A DNA stretch of 64,000 nt from Actinomycetes bacterium (GTDB lineage: Bacteria > Actinomycetota > Acidimicrobiia > Acidimicrobiales > RAAP-2). The position numbers were made by a program, and so were the translations under genes. This document shows, piece by piece, positions 35,418 to 43,974 of this stretch (the first letter of the stretch is position 1; each line of letters opens with the position of its first letter). The notes beneath the pieces were generated by a model that searched no databases, was not told the origin of the DNA, and saw nothing but the letters and a program-made list of their open reading frames with translations. The DNA lies in assembly GCA_021779855.1 (NCBI GenBank), contig JAJXZW010000010.1:1-64000 (forward strand). Direction: 5' to 3'.

Positions 35418-38285
35418 ATGGCTATCGCACCGCAGCGCCTGGGGATCGGCATCCGCCGGTACTTCACCACCGAGGACCGCCACCCCTACGACGAGGTCAT
35501 CTGGGAGAAGCGCGACGCGCGCATCACCAACTTCCGCGACGGGTCCGTGGCCTTCGAGCAGCCGGGCGTCGAGGTGCCCGCCTCGTGGTCGATGAACGCG
35601 ACCAACATCCTCGCCCAAAAGTACTTCCGCGGCCCCCTCGGGACCCCCGAGCGCGAGACGTCGCTCAAGCAGGTCGTCGACCGCATCGTCGACACCATCA
35701 CCGCCTGGGGCGTCGAGGGCGACTACTTCGCCGACGAGGAGGAGACCGAGGCGTTCCGCGCCGAGCTCAAGCACCTGCTCGTCACCCAGAAGGCGGCCTT
35801 CAACTCGCCGGTGTGGTTCAACATCGGGGTGAGGGGCGTCCCCCAGCAGGCGAGCGCCTGCTTCATCCTCGCGGTGGAGGACTCGATGCGCTCGATCCTC
35901 AACTGGTACACCGAGGAGGGGATCATCTTCAAGGGCGGCTCCGGCGCCGGGGTGAACCTCTCGCGCATCCGCTCGAGCTACGAGGCCCTCGAGGGCGGCG
36001 GCACGGCGAGCGGTCCGGTCTCGTTCATGCGCGGCGCCGACGCCTCGGCCGGCACCATCAAGTCCGGCGGCAAGACGCGCCGGGCGGCGAAGATGGTCAT
36101 CCTCGACGTCGACCACCCCGACGTCGAGGAGTTCGTCTGGTGCAAGGCGCGCGAGGAGCAGAAGGCCCGCGTGCTGCGCGACGCCGGCTTCGACATGGAC
36201 CTCGACGGCAAGGACATCACCTCGGTCCAGTACCAGAACGCCAACAACTCGGTGCGCGTCTCGGACGCCTTCATGGAGGCCGTGATCGCCGACGCCGACT
36301 GGGAGCTCACGGCCCGCCACGGCGGGGGCGTGGTGCGCACCGTCAAGGCCCGCGACCTCTGGCGCCAGATCGCCCAGGCGGCCTGGGAGTGCGCCGACCC
36401 CGGCCTGCAGTTCGACACGACCATCAACCAGTGGCACACCTCGCCCAACACGGCGCGCATCAACGGGTCGAACCCCTGCTCGGAGTACATGCACATCGAC
36501 AACTCGGCGTGCAACCTCGCGAGCCTCAACCTGATGAAGTTCCTCTCCGCGGACGGCCGCTTCGACGTCGACGCCTTCAAGGCCGCCATCGACGTGGTCT
36601 TCACGGCCCAGGAGATCCTGGTGGGCTTCGCCGACTACCCGACCGAGAGGATCGGCGAGAACTCCCGCAAGTTCCGCCAGCTCGGCCTGGGCTACGCCAA
36701 CCTGGGGGCGCTCCTCATGGCCTCGGGCCTCGCCTACGACTCCGACGCGGGGCGGGCCTGGGCCGCGTCGATCACCGCCCTCATGACCGGCTACGCCTAC
36801 GCGGTGAGCGGCCGCACGGCCGGCCGCATGGGCCCCCACGAGGGCTACGCCGAGAACGCCCAGCCGATGCTCGACGTGCTGCGCATGCACCGCGACGCGG
36901 CCTACCGCATCGACGAGCGCCTGGCCCCGGCCGAGCTGCTCCAGGCCGCCCAGCGCGCCTGGGAGGAGGCGGTCGACCTGGGGAGCCGCCACGGCGTGCG
37001 CAACGCCCAGGCCTCGGTGCTCGCCCCGACGGGCACGATCGGGCTCCTCATGGACTGCGACACGACCGGCATCGAGCCCGACCTCGGCCTCGTGAAGTTC
37101 AAGAAGCTGGTCGGCGGGGGCAACATGGCCTTCGTCAACCAGACGGTGCCACGGGCCCTGGCCTCGCTCGGCTACTCGGCGGACGAGGTCGCGGGGATCG
37201 TCGCCTACATCGACGAGAACAAGTCGATCGTGGGCGCGCCCGCCCTCAGGCCCGAGCACCTGCCGGTCTTCGCCTGCTCGATGGGCGACAACACGATCCA
37301 CTACCTCGGCCACGTGCGAATGATGGGCGCGGTCCAGCCCTTCATCTCGGGGGCGATCTCCAAGACCGTCAACATGCCCGAGGACGTCACCGTCGAGGAC
37401 GTCGCCGACCTGCACCTCGAGTCCTGGCGCCTCGGGATCAAGGCCGTCGCCATCTACCGCGACAACTGCAAGGTCGGCCAGCCGCTCTCCACGGCGAAGA
37501 AGGAGGACGAGACGGCCCCGGCCGCCCTGGGCACTGTGAGCGAGTCCGAGGTCGTTTCCCTCTACGGCAAGGTCGCCGACCTCGAGGCGGCGCTCGCCGC
37601 GGCCCGGGCCGAGGGCCACGCGGTCGTGGTGGGCGCGGTGCGCGAGCGCCTGCCGCGCCGGCGCACGTCGTCGACCTTCGCCTTCCGGGTCGCGGACTGC
37701 GAGGGCTACGTTACCGTTGGCGAGTACGAGGACGGCCGACCGGGCGAGGTCTTCATCAAGGTGGCCAAGCAGGGCTCCACGCTGGCGGGCATCATGGACG
37801 CCTTCTCGATCTCGATCAGCCTGGGACTGCAGCACGGCGTGCCGCTGCGCACCTACGTGCGCCAGTTCGCGAACATGAAGTTCGAGCCCTCGGGCATGAC
37901 CGACGACGCCGACCTGCGCATCGCGACCTCGCTGGTGGACTACATCTTCCGGCGTCTGGCCCTCGACTACCTCTCGCTCGCCGAGCGCGAGGAGCTGGGC
38001 GTGCTCTCGACGAGCGAGCGGATACAGCCCACGCTGCCGACGGTCGCCGAGCAGGCGACCCCGGACGAGCCCCTGGCCCAGCCGACGCTGCTCGACGTGA
38101 CCGAGAAGCCGGTCGAGAAGGCCGCCCCGGCCCCGGCCCCGACGCCCTCGCCGACGGCACCCGGGCTCATCGCCCGGCCCCAGCAGCGTGACGCGCCGCT
38201 GTGCTACGCGTGCGGCAACCAGATGCAGCGCGCCGGCTCGTGCTACGTGTGTGCGAGCTGCGGGGCGACGAGCGGGTGTTCGTGA
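35418..38285 (+). CDS. nrdJ: Vitamin B12-dependent (class II) ribonucleoside-diphosphate reductase
   Basis: The 955-residue protein has FNSPVWFNIG, the active-site region QASACFILAVEDSM, KGGSGAGVNLSRIRS, GSNPCSEYMHIDNSACNLASLNL and APTGTIG, all typical of NrdJ. It makes dNDPs using adenosylcobalamin. The last ~30 residues form a Cys-rich zinc-ribbon-like tail (CYACGNQMQRAGSCYVCASCG) that supplies the reducing thiols. GGGGAG precedes ATG 35418; an upstream ATG at 35301 would include the NrdR box in the coding region and is rejected. Confidence 0.95.
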   Translation: MAIAPQRLGIGIRRYFTTEDRHPYDEVIWEKRDARITNFRDGSVAFEQPGVEVPASWSMNATNILAQKYFRGPLGTPERETSLKQVVDRIVDTITAWGVEGDYFADEEETEAFRAELKHLLVTQKAAFNSPVWFNIGVRGVPQQASACFILAVEDSMRSILNWYTEEGIIFKGGSGAGVNLSRIRSSYEALEGGGTASGPVSFMRGADASAGTIKSGGKTRRAAKMVILDVDHPDVEEFVWCKAREEQKARVLRDAGFDMDLDGKDITSVQYQNANNSVRVSDAFMEAVIADADWELTARHGGGVVRTVKARDLWRQIAQAAWECADPGLQFDTTINQWHTSPNTARINGSNPCSEYMHIDNSACNLASLNLMKFLSADGRFDVDAFKAAIDVVFTAQEILVGFADYPTERIGENSRKFRQLGLGYANLGALLMASGLAYDSDAGRAWAASITALMTGYAYAVSGRTAGRMGPHEGYAENAQPMLDVLRMHRDAAYRIDERLAPAELLQAAQRAWEEAVDLGSRHGVRNAQASVLAPTGTIGLLMDCDTTGIEPDLGLVKFKKLVGGGNMAFVNQTVPRALASLGYSADEVAGIVAYIDENKSIVGAPALRPEHLPVFACSMGDNTIHYLGHVRMMGAVQPFISGAISKTVNMPEDVTVEDVADLHLESWRLGIKAVAIYRDNCKVGQPLSTAKKEDETAPAALGTVSESEVVSLYGKVADLEAALAAARAEGHAVVVGAVRERLPRRRTSSTFAFRVADCEGYVTVGEYEDGRPGEVFIKVAKQGSTLAGIMDAFSISISLGLQHGVPLRTYVRQFANMKFEPSGMTDDADLRIATSLVDYIFRRLALDYLSLAEREELGVLSTSERIQPTLPTVAEQATPDEPLAQPTLLDVTEKPVEKAAPAPAPTPSPTAPGLIARPQQRDAPLCYACGNQMQRAGSCYVCASCGATSGCS

Positions 38286-38292
38286 TGTGAAG

Positions 38293-38374
38293 TTTCATCA
38301 AGTGACACGCCGACATTTCACCAAGTGACATGGTTTATTTCACGAAGTGACACCGGTGATTTCACGAGGTGACA
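38293..38374 (+). repeat. Four tandem TTTCAC(N)AAGTGACA repeats, 22-23 bp period
   Basis: Copies lie at 38293-38307, 38316-38330, 38338-38352 and 38360-38374. Thirteen of the fifteen positions are invariant apart from single changes, the spacers are not conserved, and each copy contains the inverted pair TCAC-N3-GTGA. They may be transposase-binding terminal repeats of an IS21-type element or operator sites. Confidence 0.85.
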
Positions 38375-38380
38375 TCGACG

Positions 38381-38414
38381 AGCCCGGCGGCCCCCCGCGG
38401 GGGGCCGCCGGGCT
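38381..38414 (+). terminator. Strong hairpin terminator after nrdJ
   Basis: Bases 38381-38396 pair perfectly with 38399-38414 (16-bp, all but the end pair G/C). It sits ~95 nt after the nrdJ stop. There is no U-tract. Confidence 0.65.
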
Positions 38415-38680
38415 GTCTATCGCGTGAAGCGCTCGAGCTCGTTCGCCGCGCACAGCCGACTGATGTTCTCGCCGAGGAGCGGCGGCCTTCCTGGCTCCAG
38501 TTGATCTCGTGACCCTGCGACGGCTCCGCGTCCGTCTGGAACCTCGCCAGTACCTGCTCGGCACCCTGCTTCGAGCGGCGATAGATTGCGCGTCGTTGGA
38601 CACGAGGGACGATTCGCGTCGGTGGGTCGGGCACGGGGTGTTGATCTCCACACGCCGTCACGGTTCGTACGGGTTGGAGA

Positions 38681-39184
38681 ATGATGCGTCTGCCGGTGAA
38701 GTCGCTGGTGCGAACGCTCGGCGTGCTCCTCCTCCTCGGACCACTCGGTGCGACCGCGGCCGACGGAGCGGCAGTCGACGCGAGCCACTTCGGTCTCGAC
38801 GAGTCGCTGCGTTGGGGTGGGTCGGGCGACACGGTCCGGCACGACGCGACCTACACCTTCCGGCTCCTCAACTACTCGAAGAACCCGGTGAGGGTCCGCT
38901 ACATCGGGCGTAGCGGGAAGGGCCTTGAGCTGCTGAAGCCTCCCGGATGGGCAGAGGGGCGAACCATCCGTCCGCACGGCTCGGTTCCGGTCACGCTCTC
39001 CTATCACGTGACGGACTGCGCCGGAGTGGTCCGCGGTTCGTGGCCCCTCGTCTTCCAGGCCAGCCGCATCTCCGGGGTCTGGCGGTGGCTGTCCCTCTCG
39101 CTGACCCCGCTGAGTGGGGCGTCGCAGTGGCAGGAGTCGGTTGCCCGCGAGGCCTGCGGTCAGGGCGGCCGGGGAAGTCGTTGA
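38681..39184 (+). CDS. Putative secreted protein, 167 aa
   Basis: An N-terminal signal segment (RLPVKSLVRTLGVLLLLGPLGATAADG) is followed by a beta-rich domain with YTFRLLNYSKNPVRVRYIG and a HGSVPVTLSYHVTDCAG segment. It looks like an Ig-like exported domain with one Cys pair (DCAG and EACG). The alternative start is the next Met (38684). Codon use is less extreme than the flanks, with more A and T in third positions. No family recognised. Confidence 0.6.
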   Translation: MMRLPVKSLVRTLGVLLLLGPLGATAADGAAVDASHFGLDESLRWGGSGDTVRHDATYTFRLLNYSKNPVRVRYIGRSGKGLELLKPPGWAEGRTIRPHGSVPVTLSYHVTDCAGVVRGSWPLVFQASRISGVWRWLSLSLTPLSGASQWQESVAREACGQGGRGSR

Positions 39185-39274
39185 ATGAGGGAGCCCTGCG
39201 CGCCGTGGGAAGGGTCTCACACAGCCGAGCGCGCCCGTGTCGTCCTTGGTTGGTCCACCGACTCCGCCCCTCGA

Positions 39275-39318
39275 TGTCACCAAATGAAGCTTCCGGCGAC
39301 ACTTCACGGAAGTTCACA
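39275..39318. repeat. Diverged copies of the TTTCAC-AAGTGACA motif
   Basis: TGTCACCAAATGAAG (39275-39289) resembles the inverted form and TTCACGGAAGTTCACA (39303-39318) the direct form of the array repeats 900 bp upstream. Together they bracket the 38681-39184 gene. Confidence 0.4.
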
Positions 39319-39403
39319 CCGCAAGGACGGCTGACCTTGGCTGGTTGATGGGTGCCAGAATCGCCAGAGGCGTCATACGGAGTCGCGGAGGGGGCGGGGT
39401 CGC

Positions 39404-39988
39404 GTGAGAGTCCGAAGCGCGATGATCGCTGCCGCGCTGGCCGTCGTCGTGTTGGACGTTCCCCTCGGTCCGATGCCCGCGAGCGCAAGGGCGCTCCGGG
39501 CAGAACCCGCGCGAGCGATGGGGTGCCCGGATCTTCGCGCGAGCCTTCTGCGCGCCGTGGTCATTCCCGGCGCGGCGGTGGACGGGGGCGTGCTCGTTCG
39601 CGTCGCGGTGGCCTCGCCCGTCGCTTGCGCGATGCGGGGGTATCCGACGCTCGTCGCCGAGCTCTCGAACCACCGGACGGCCCACGCCGGTGACGCCCGA
39701 GACGGCTATCTTCCCGGAGGCGTGACCACGACCCGCTCCCCGCTCCCGCGCATCTCGGTCTCGACCCGCCCGCAGAAGGTGTCCTTCACCCTGCAGTGGG
39801 TGACCGGCAACGGCCCGACGTGCCCTCACATCACGGCGGTCCGCTTCACGCTCCCGGGTTCTCGGGCCACCCTCACCGTCCGTTCGGTCCACGAAGGCGG
39901 CGTCGGGCTCAGCACGTGGTTCGGCCCCTACTGCGGCCACCTTCAGGTGAGGCCCGTCGTGCGGGGTCTCAGCGGAGCGGATGGCTAG
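39404..39988 (+). CDS. Putative secreted DUF4232-like protein, 194 aa
   Basis: After a signal segment (MIAAALAVVVLDVPLGPMPASA) the mature part has GCPDLRA, LVRVAVASPVACAMRGYPTLVAEL, a TRPQKVSFTLQWVTG strand and two later Cys (GPTCPH, GPYCGH). The C-x-(M/L)-R-G-Y-P segment and overall order recall DUF4232 exported proteins, which have no defined function. A second possible start is Met 39422. Confidence 0.65.
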   Translation: MRVRSAMIAAALAVVVLDVPLGPMPASARALRAEPARAMGCPDLRASLLRAVVIPGAAVDGGVLVRVAVASPVACAMRGYPTLVAELSNHRTAHAGDARDGYLPGGVTTTRSPLPRISVSTRPQKVSFTLQWVTGNGPTCPHITAVRFTLPGSRATLTVRSVHEGGVGLSTWFGPYCGHLQVRPVVRGLSGADG

Positions 39989-40154
39989 TCACGAGTCCGC
40001 GTGATCCGGCGGCCGACCACCGCCGTGGCGTCGAGCGGCGCTCCGAGGGGAAGGTACGCTCGGCCACGTTGCCTCGGCGGACGCGGTGTGCCACGGTTGG
40101 AGCACGGGCTCCGCGGCGTCGTCGCTAGGGCGGCCCGGGTCGGGAGGTGACGCC

Positions 40155-41216
40155 GTGAGGGTGGGTGTGCTCTGGCGGGGCCCTGCGGGCGAGTCGGCCC
40201 CGAGGGAGGACCGCGGCCTCGGCCCGCTCTTTCGAGCCCTCTCCGAGAACGGCGTCGAGGTCGTGCCCGTGCCCTACGACGAGACGCGTCACGACGAGGT
40301 GCGCGCGCGCCTTCGCCCCCTCCCGGGCCTGCTCGTCTGGGTCAACCCGATCCAAGACGGCGTCGACCGCCGGCGGGTCGACGAACTGCTCGCCGAGGTC
40401 GAGGCCCGCGGCGCGTGGGTGTCGGCCAGCCTCCGGGCGGTGCAGGCCCTCGGCACCAAGGAGGTCCTATACCGAACCCGGGCGCTCGGGTGGGGCTCGG
40501 ACGTCGAGCGCTACCGCACGCGAGCCGAGCTTGCCGATCTCCTCCCGGCGCGCCTCGAGCGGTGGCATCGTCTCGTCGTCAAGCAGGGCCGGGGCAACGG
40601 CGGCGACGGGGTGTGGTCGGTCGCGCTGGCGGACCCGGACGCGGCCGCCACCGCCGACGCGCCGGTCGAGGTGTGCGAGGCCCGGTCCCCACGGCGCCCG
40701 CCCGAGGTGATGGCGCTCGCAGCATTCCTCGAGCGCTGTGGGCGATCCCTCGAGTGGTCCCGGGTTCTCGTGGACCAGCCGTTCCAGGCGCGCCTGGGCG
40801 AGGGGATGGTGCGCTGCTACCTCTCGCACGACGAGGTCGTCGGGTTCTGCCATCAGTGGCCCCAGGGGCTCCTCGAGCCCGACGCGCCCCCGCCCCCGAG
40901 CGAACCTCGTCGCATGGAACCTGGGGACGCCCCCCGCTTCCAAGGCCTGCGCGAACGGATGGAGTCCGAGTGGGTGCCGTCGATGTGCGCGACGCTCGGG
41001 CTCGCGGCGACGGACCTGCCGGTCGTGTGGGACGCCGACTTCTTTTACGGCGAGGGCGACGACGCCTTCGTCCTGGGCGAGGTCAACGTGAGCGCCGTGT
41101 GGCCGTTCCCGCCCACGGCCTGCCCCACGGTCGCGGCGAACGTCGCCGCGGCGCTCGCCATTGTCGGCTCGACGCCGGCGAGCGGTGGGGACGGCGAGGT
41201 CGACCGGGCCCGCTAG
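40155..41216 (+). CDS. ATP-grasp-like protein (Cj0069-like)
   Basis: The 353-residue protein has RVGVLWRGPAGESAPREDRG, LLVWVNPIQDGVDRRRVDELL, ASLRAVQALGTKEVLYRTRALGWGSDVERY, and LVVKQGRGNGGDGVWSV, which looks like an ATP-grasp Lys/Gly-rich loop. The late FVLGEVNVSAVWPFPP carries a metal-site Glu/Asn. I recall similar proteins as the Cj0069 family. The ligation substrate is unknown. GGGAGG (40142-40147) precedes GTG 40155. Confidence 0.72.
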   Translation: MRVGVLWRGPAGESAPREDRGLGPLFRALSENGVEVVPVPYDETRHDEVRARLRPLPGLLVWVNPIQDGVDRRRVDELLAEVEARGAWVSASLRAVQALGTKEVLYRTRALGWGSDVERYRTRAELADLLPARLERWHRLVVKQGRGNGGDGVWSVALADPDAAATADAPVEVCEARSPRRPPEVMALAAFLERCGRSLEWSRVLVDQPFQARLGEGMVRCYLSHDEVVGFCHQWPQGLLEPDAPPPPSEPRRMEPGDAPRFQGLRERMESEWVPSMCATLGLAATDLPVVWDADFFYGEGDDAFVLGEVNVSAVWPFPPTACPTVAANVAAALAIVGSTPASGGDGEVDRAR

Positions 41217-42172
41217 CGCGCGGACCACCGGGCGAGCAGCCGCTCGGCCCCGGCGGCCATCTCGGCGACGACGTCCCCGGCCGGGCGCACGCGCCGGAGC
41301 GCGCCGACGGCCTGGCCGGCGTAGAGGTACGCGACGTCGAGGTCGCCGTCGCGTCGGGCGTCGGCCAGCGCGCGGCGCGCGTCGGGGTCGTCGGCGAGCT
41401 CGTCCTCGTGTCCCCTCCAGCGCCGCCAGAAGTCGTTGGCGAGGGCCCGTCCGGGGTAGTCCTCGGGCCAGGCGAGGCCCTGGGCGACGTCGAAGACGGT
41501 GGTGACGACCGTGTCGCCCTCGCCGGCGGCGAGCAGACGCTCCACGGCCCGGGGGGTGAGCGCGGCCTCGGGACTGGCGAGCAGTGCCGTGCCCACCCAG
41601 GCGCCGGCGGCCCCGGCCGCGAGGGCGGCCGCGAGTCCCCGCCCGCTCGCGACGCCGCCGGCGGCGAGCACCGGGGACTCGACGAGGTCGAGCACCGCCT
41701 CGAGGAGGGGGAGGGTCGCGACGCGGTCGCGGCCGTGGCCACCCGCCTCGGAACCGCGCGCGACGACGACGTCGACCCCCGCGTCCACGGCGGCGCGCGC
41801 CTCCGCGGTGTCTCCGACCTGGGTAGCCGAGGCGACCCCGGCGTCGCGCAGGCGCGCGACCCAGGGTCGGTAGTCGCCGAAGCTCACCGAGACGAGCGAG
41901 GGCCCCGCGGCGAGCGCCGCGTCGAAGAGCTCGGGGCGCGACTCGAGCGCCCAGGCCATGAGGCCGACGCCGAAGGGCCGACCGGCCGCCGCGGCGCGCG
42001 CCCCCTCCTCGCGCACGGCCTCCACCGGGGTCGAGCCGCCGACGCCGACCATGCCGAGGCCCCCGGCGCCGGACACCGCGGCCGCGAGCGCGCCGCCGCC
42101 GACGTAGGCCATGGGCGCCCCGACGACCGGGACCTCGAGGCCGAAGCGGTCCGTGAGCGCGGTCCTGAGCAC
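41213..42172 (-). CDS. Nitronate monooxygenase (2-nitropropane dioxygenase family)
   Basis: The 319-residue FMN enzyme has VPVVGAPMAYVGGGALAAAVSGAGGLGMVG, VVVARGSEAGGHGR with the family GxEAGGH motif, and PVLAAGGVASGRGLAAALAAGAAGAWVGTALL. It oxidises nitronates such as propionate 3-nitronate to aldehydes. It converges with the ATP-grasp gene, overlapping by 4 nt. The alternative FabK-like role is less likely given the motif. Confidence 0.9.
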   Translation of the reverse strand: MLRTALTDRFGLEVPVVGAPMAYVGGGALAAAVSGAGGLGMVGVGGSTPVEAVREEGARAAAAGRPFGVGLMAWALESRPELFDAALAAGPSLVSVSFGDYRPWVARLRDAGVASATQVGDTAEARAAVDAGVDVVVARGSEAGGHGRDRVATLPLLEAVLDLVESPVLAAGGVASGRGLAAALAAGAAGAWVGTALLASPEAALTPRAVERLLAAGEGDTVVTTVFDVAQGLAWPEDYPGRALANDFWRRWRGHEDELADDPDARRALADARRDGDLDVAYLYAGQAVGALRRVRPAGDVVAEMAAGAERLLARWSAR

Positions 42173-42193
42173 GGGGCACCCCCTGGTCGGTCG

Positions 42194-43954
42194 TTACCGG
42201 CGAACCTTAACGACCCCTCTCTCGTCGCCGACGCGTCCGCTCCTCGGGCGGGCGAGGAAGCGGCGCAGCCGGTCGACGGGCCAGGTGGTTACGACGTCGG
42301 CGCGGCGGGCCCAGCCCCGCTGGGCCGTCGCCGCCCCCACGCGGATCCGCTCGAGCTGGCTCGCCGCGTGGGCGTCGGAGGAGACGGCGAGGCGACAGCC
42401 CGCCTCGATCGCCCGGCGGCACAGGGAGCCGTCGAGGTCGAGCCGGTCGGGGGCGGCGTTCACCTCGAGGGCCGTGCCGGTGCGCGCGGCCACCCGCAGG
42501 ACCTCGTCCCAGTCGGCGTCGACCGGTCCGCGCCGCCCGAGGGCGCGCGCCGTGGGGTGGGCGAGGACGCGCACCGCGGGGTGCTCGAGCGCGCGCACGA
42601 TGCGCGCGGTCATCGCCTCGCGGGACTGGCGCAGCGCCGTGTGCACCCCGGCGACCACGACGTCGAAGCCGGCGAGCACCTCGTCGGGCCAGTCGAGCGA
42701 GCCGTCGGGCGCGACGTCGACCTCGGTGCCGTGCAGCAGCGTCATCGAGCCCTGACAGGCGAGCCGGCGCAGGCGCTCGCGCTGGTCGAGGACACGCTCC
42801 AGGGTCACGCCGGGGAAGAGGCGCGGGCCGTGGTCGGTGACCGCGAGGTAGCGGTACCCGAGGGTGCGGGCCGCCGCCACCATCTCCTCCAGGCTCGAGA
42901 CGCCGTCGGAGAGCGTCGTGTGGACGTGCAGGTCGCCGCGCAGGTCGGTCGCCCGCAGGACCCGGGGCAGCGTGCCGGCGAGGCCGGCCTCGATCTCGCC
43001 GAGGTCCTCGCGCAGCGTCGGGGGGATCCAGGGCAGGCCGAAGGCGGCGTAGACGTCGTCCTCGGTCCGCGCCGCGACGACGCGGCCCGTCGCCACCTCC
43101 ACCAGGCCGTACTCCGAGAGGGAGCGGCCCTCGCGCACGGCGATCTCGCGCAGGTGGATGTTGTGGGCCCTCGAGCCGGTGAAGTACACGAGGGCCGCGC
43201 CGTACACCGAGGGATCGACGACGCGCAGGTCGACCTGGATCCCGCGGGTCGTGACGACCGAGGTCTTGGTCCCCCCGCGTACGAGGACCCGCCCGACGCC
43301 GGGGAGGGCCACGAAGGCCGCCATGACCGCGTCGGGGTCACCGGAGGCCGCGAGCAGGTCGACGTCGCCGACGGTCGGGGCCATGCGCCGCAGCGAGCCC
43401 GCGTACTCGCAGCGTTCGACGGCCGGCTCGGCGCGCAGCCCGGTGAGGAGCTCGTCGGCCAGCGAGAGCGCGACGTCGAGGCGAATCCGCTCGCCGTTGC
43501 GGTGGGCCTCCTCGACCGAGCGGGCGAGGTTCTCCTCGCTCTTCGCCCCCCAGCCGGGCAGCTCGCGCAGCCGGTGGTGGTGCAGCGCGTCGAGCAGGTC
43601 GGCGCGCGAGGTGACGCCCAACTCCTCGTAGACCTGGCGGGCCCGCTGGGGCCCGAGGCCGGGCACGTCGAGCAGGTCGCGCAGCCCGGCCGGGATGACC
43701 GCACGCAACTCGTCGAGCTCCTCGACGCTCCCGGTGCGCACGAACTCGACGATCTTCGCGGCGAGGTGCGTCCCCACCCCGGGGATGGCGTCGAGGTCGT
43801 GCTCGTCCATCTCGGAGACGTCGGTGGCCCAGCCCTCGACGGCGCGGGCGGCCCGCTCGTAGGCGCGCACCTTGAACGGCTCGCCGCCCGAGAGGGCGAG
43901 CAGCTCGGCGAACTCCTCGAGCATCTGGGCCGCCGCGTCGTTGGTCCGGGTCAT
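42194..43954 (-). CDS. polX: DNA polymerase X with PHP domain
   Basis: The 586-residue protein starts with a helix-hairpin-helix domain (FKVRAYERAARAVEGW, IPGVGTHLAAKIVEF, VPGLGPQRARQVYEEL), then the polymerase core AGSLRRMAPTVGDVDLLAAS with metal Asp pair and VDLRVVD. A PHP domain follows (RGDLHVHTTLSDGVSS, VTDHGPR, HPTARALG, SSDAHA). It combines gap-filling synthesis with a PHP nuclease for base-excision repair. Both active sites look intact. Confidence 0.94.
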   Translation of the reverse strand: MTRTNDAAAQMLEEFAELLALSGGEPFKVRAYERAARAVEGWATDVSEMDEHDLDAIPGVGTHLAAKIVEFVRTGSVEELDELRAVIPAGLRDLLDVPGLGPQRARQVYEELGVTSRADLLDALHHHRLRELPGWGAKSEENLARSVEEAHRNGERIRLDVALSLADELLTGLRAEPAVERCEYAGSLRRMAPTVGDVDLLAASGDPDAVMAAFVALPGVGRVLVRGGTKTSVVTTRGIQVDLRVVDPSVYGAALVYFTGSRAHNIHLREIAVREGRSLSEYGLVEVATGRVVAARTEDDVYAAFGLPWIPPTLREDLGEIEAGLAGTLPRVLRATDLRGDLHVHTTLSDGVSSLEEMVAAARTLGYRYLAVTDHGPRLFPGVTLERVLDQRERLRRLACQGSMTLLHGTEVDVAPDGSLDWPDEVLAGFDVVVAGVHTALRQSREAMTARIVRALEHPAVRVLAHPTARALGRRGPVDADWDEVLRVAARTGTALEVNAAPDRLDLDGSLCRRAIEAGCRLAVSSDAHAASQLERIRVGAATAQRGWARRADVVTTWPVDRLRRFLARPRSGRVGDERGVVKVRR

Positions 43955-43974
43955 CGCCCCGGCCCCGCCGGTTT

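Larger units (their letters stand above)
38286..38680. other. Gap after nrdJ holding a repeat array, a hairpin and unassigned sequence
   Basis: The first 90 bases are the repeat array and the next 34 the hairpin. From 38415 to 38680 a minus-strand frame reads IYRRSKQGAEQVLARFQTDA and then, one frame over, GRPPLLGENISRLCAANELE before a stop at about 38417. This may be a decayed small gene, but no family is recognised. Confidence 0.5.

Noticed and set aside
35328-37835. Long minus-strand frame opposite nrdJ
   Set aside because: nrdJ is fully conserved; the antisense product is a repetitive Arg/Val/His-rich shadow without a family.
38293-38374. CRISPR array
   Set aside because: Repeats are 15 bp with 7-8 bp gaps and only four copies, with no cas genes; far from CRISPR dimensions.
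41213-42172. FabK-type enoyl-ACP reductase
   Set aside because: The GSEAGGH motif and the absence of fatty-acid synthesis neighbours favour nitronate monooxygenase.
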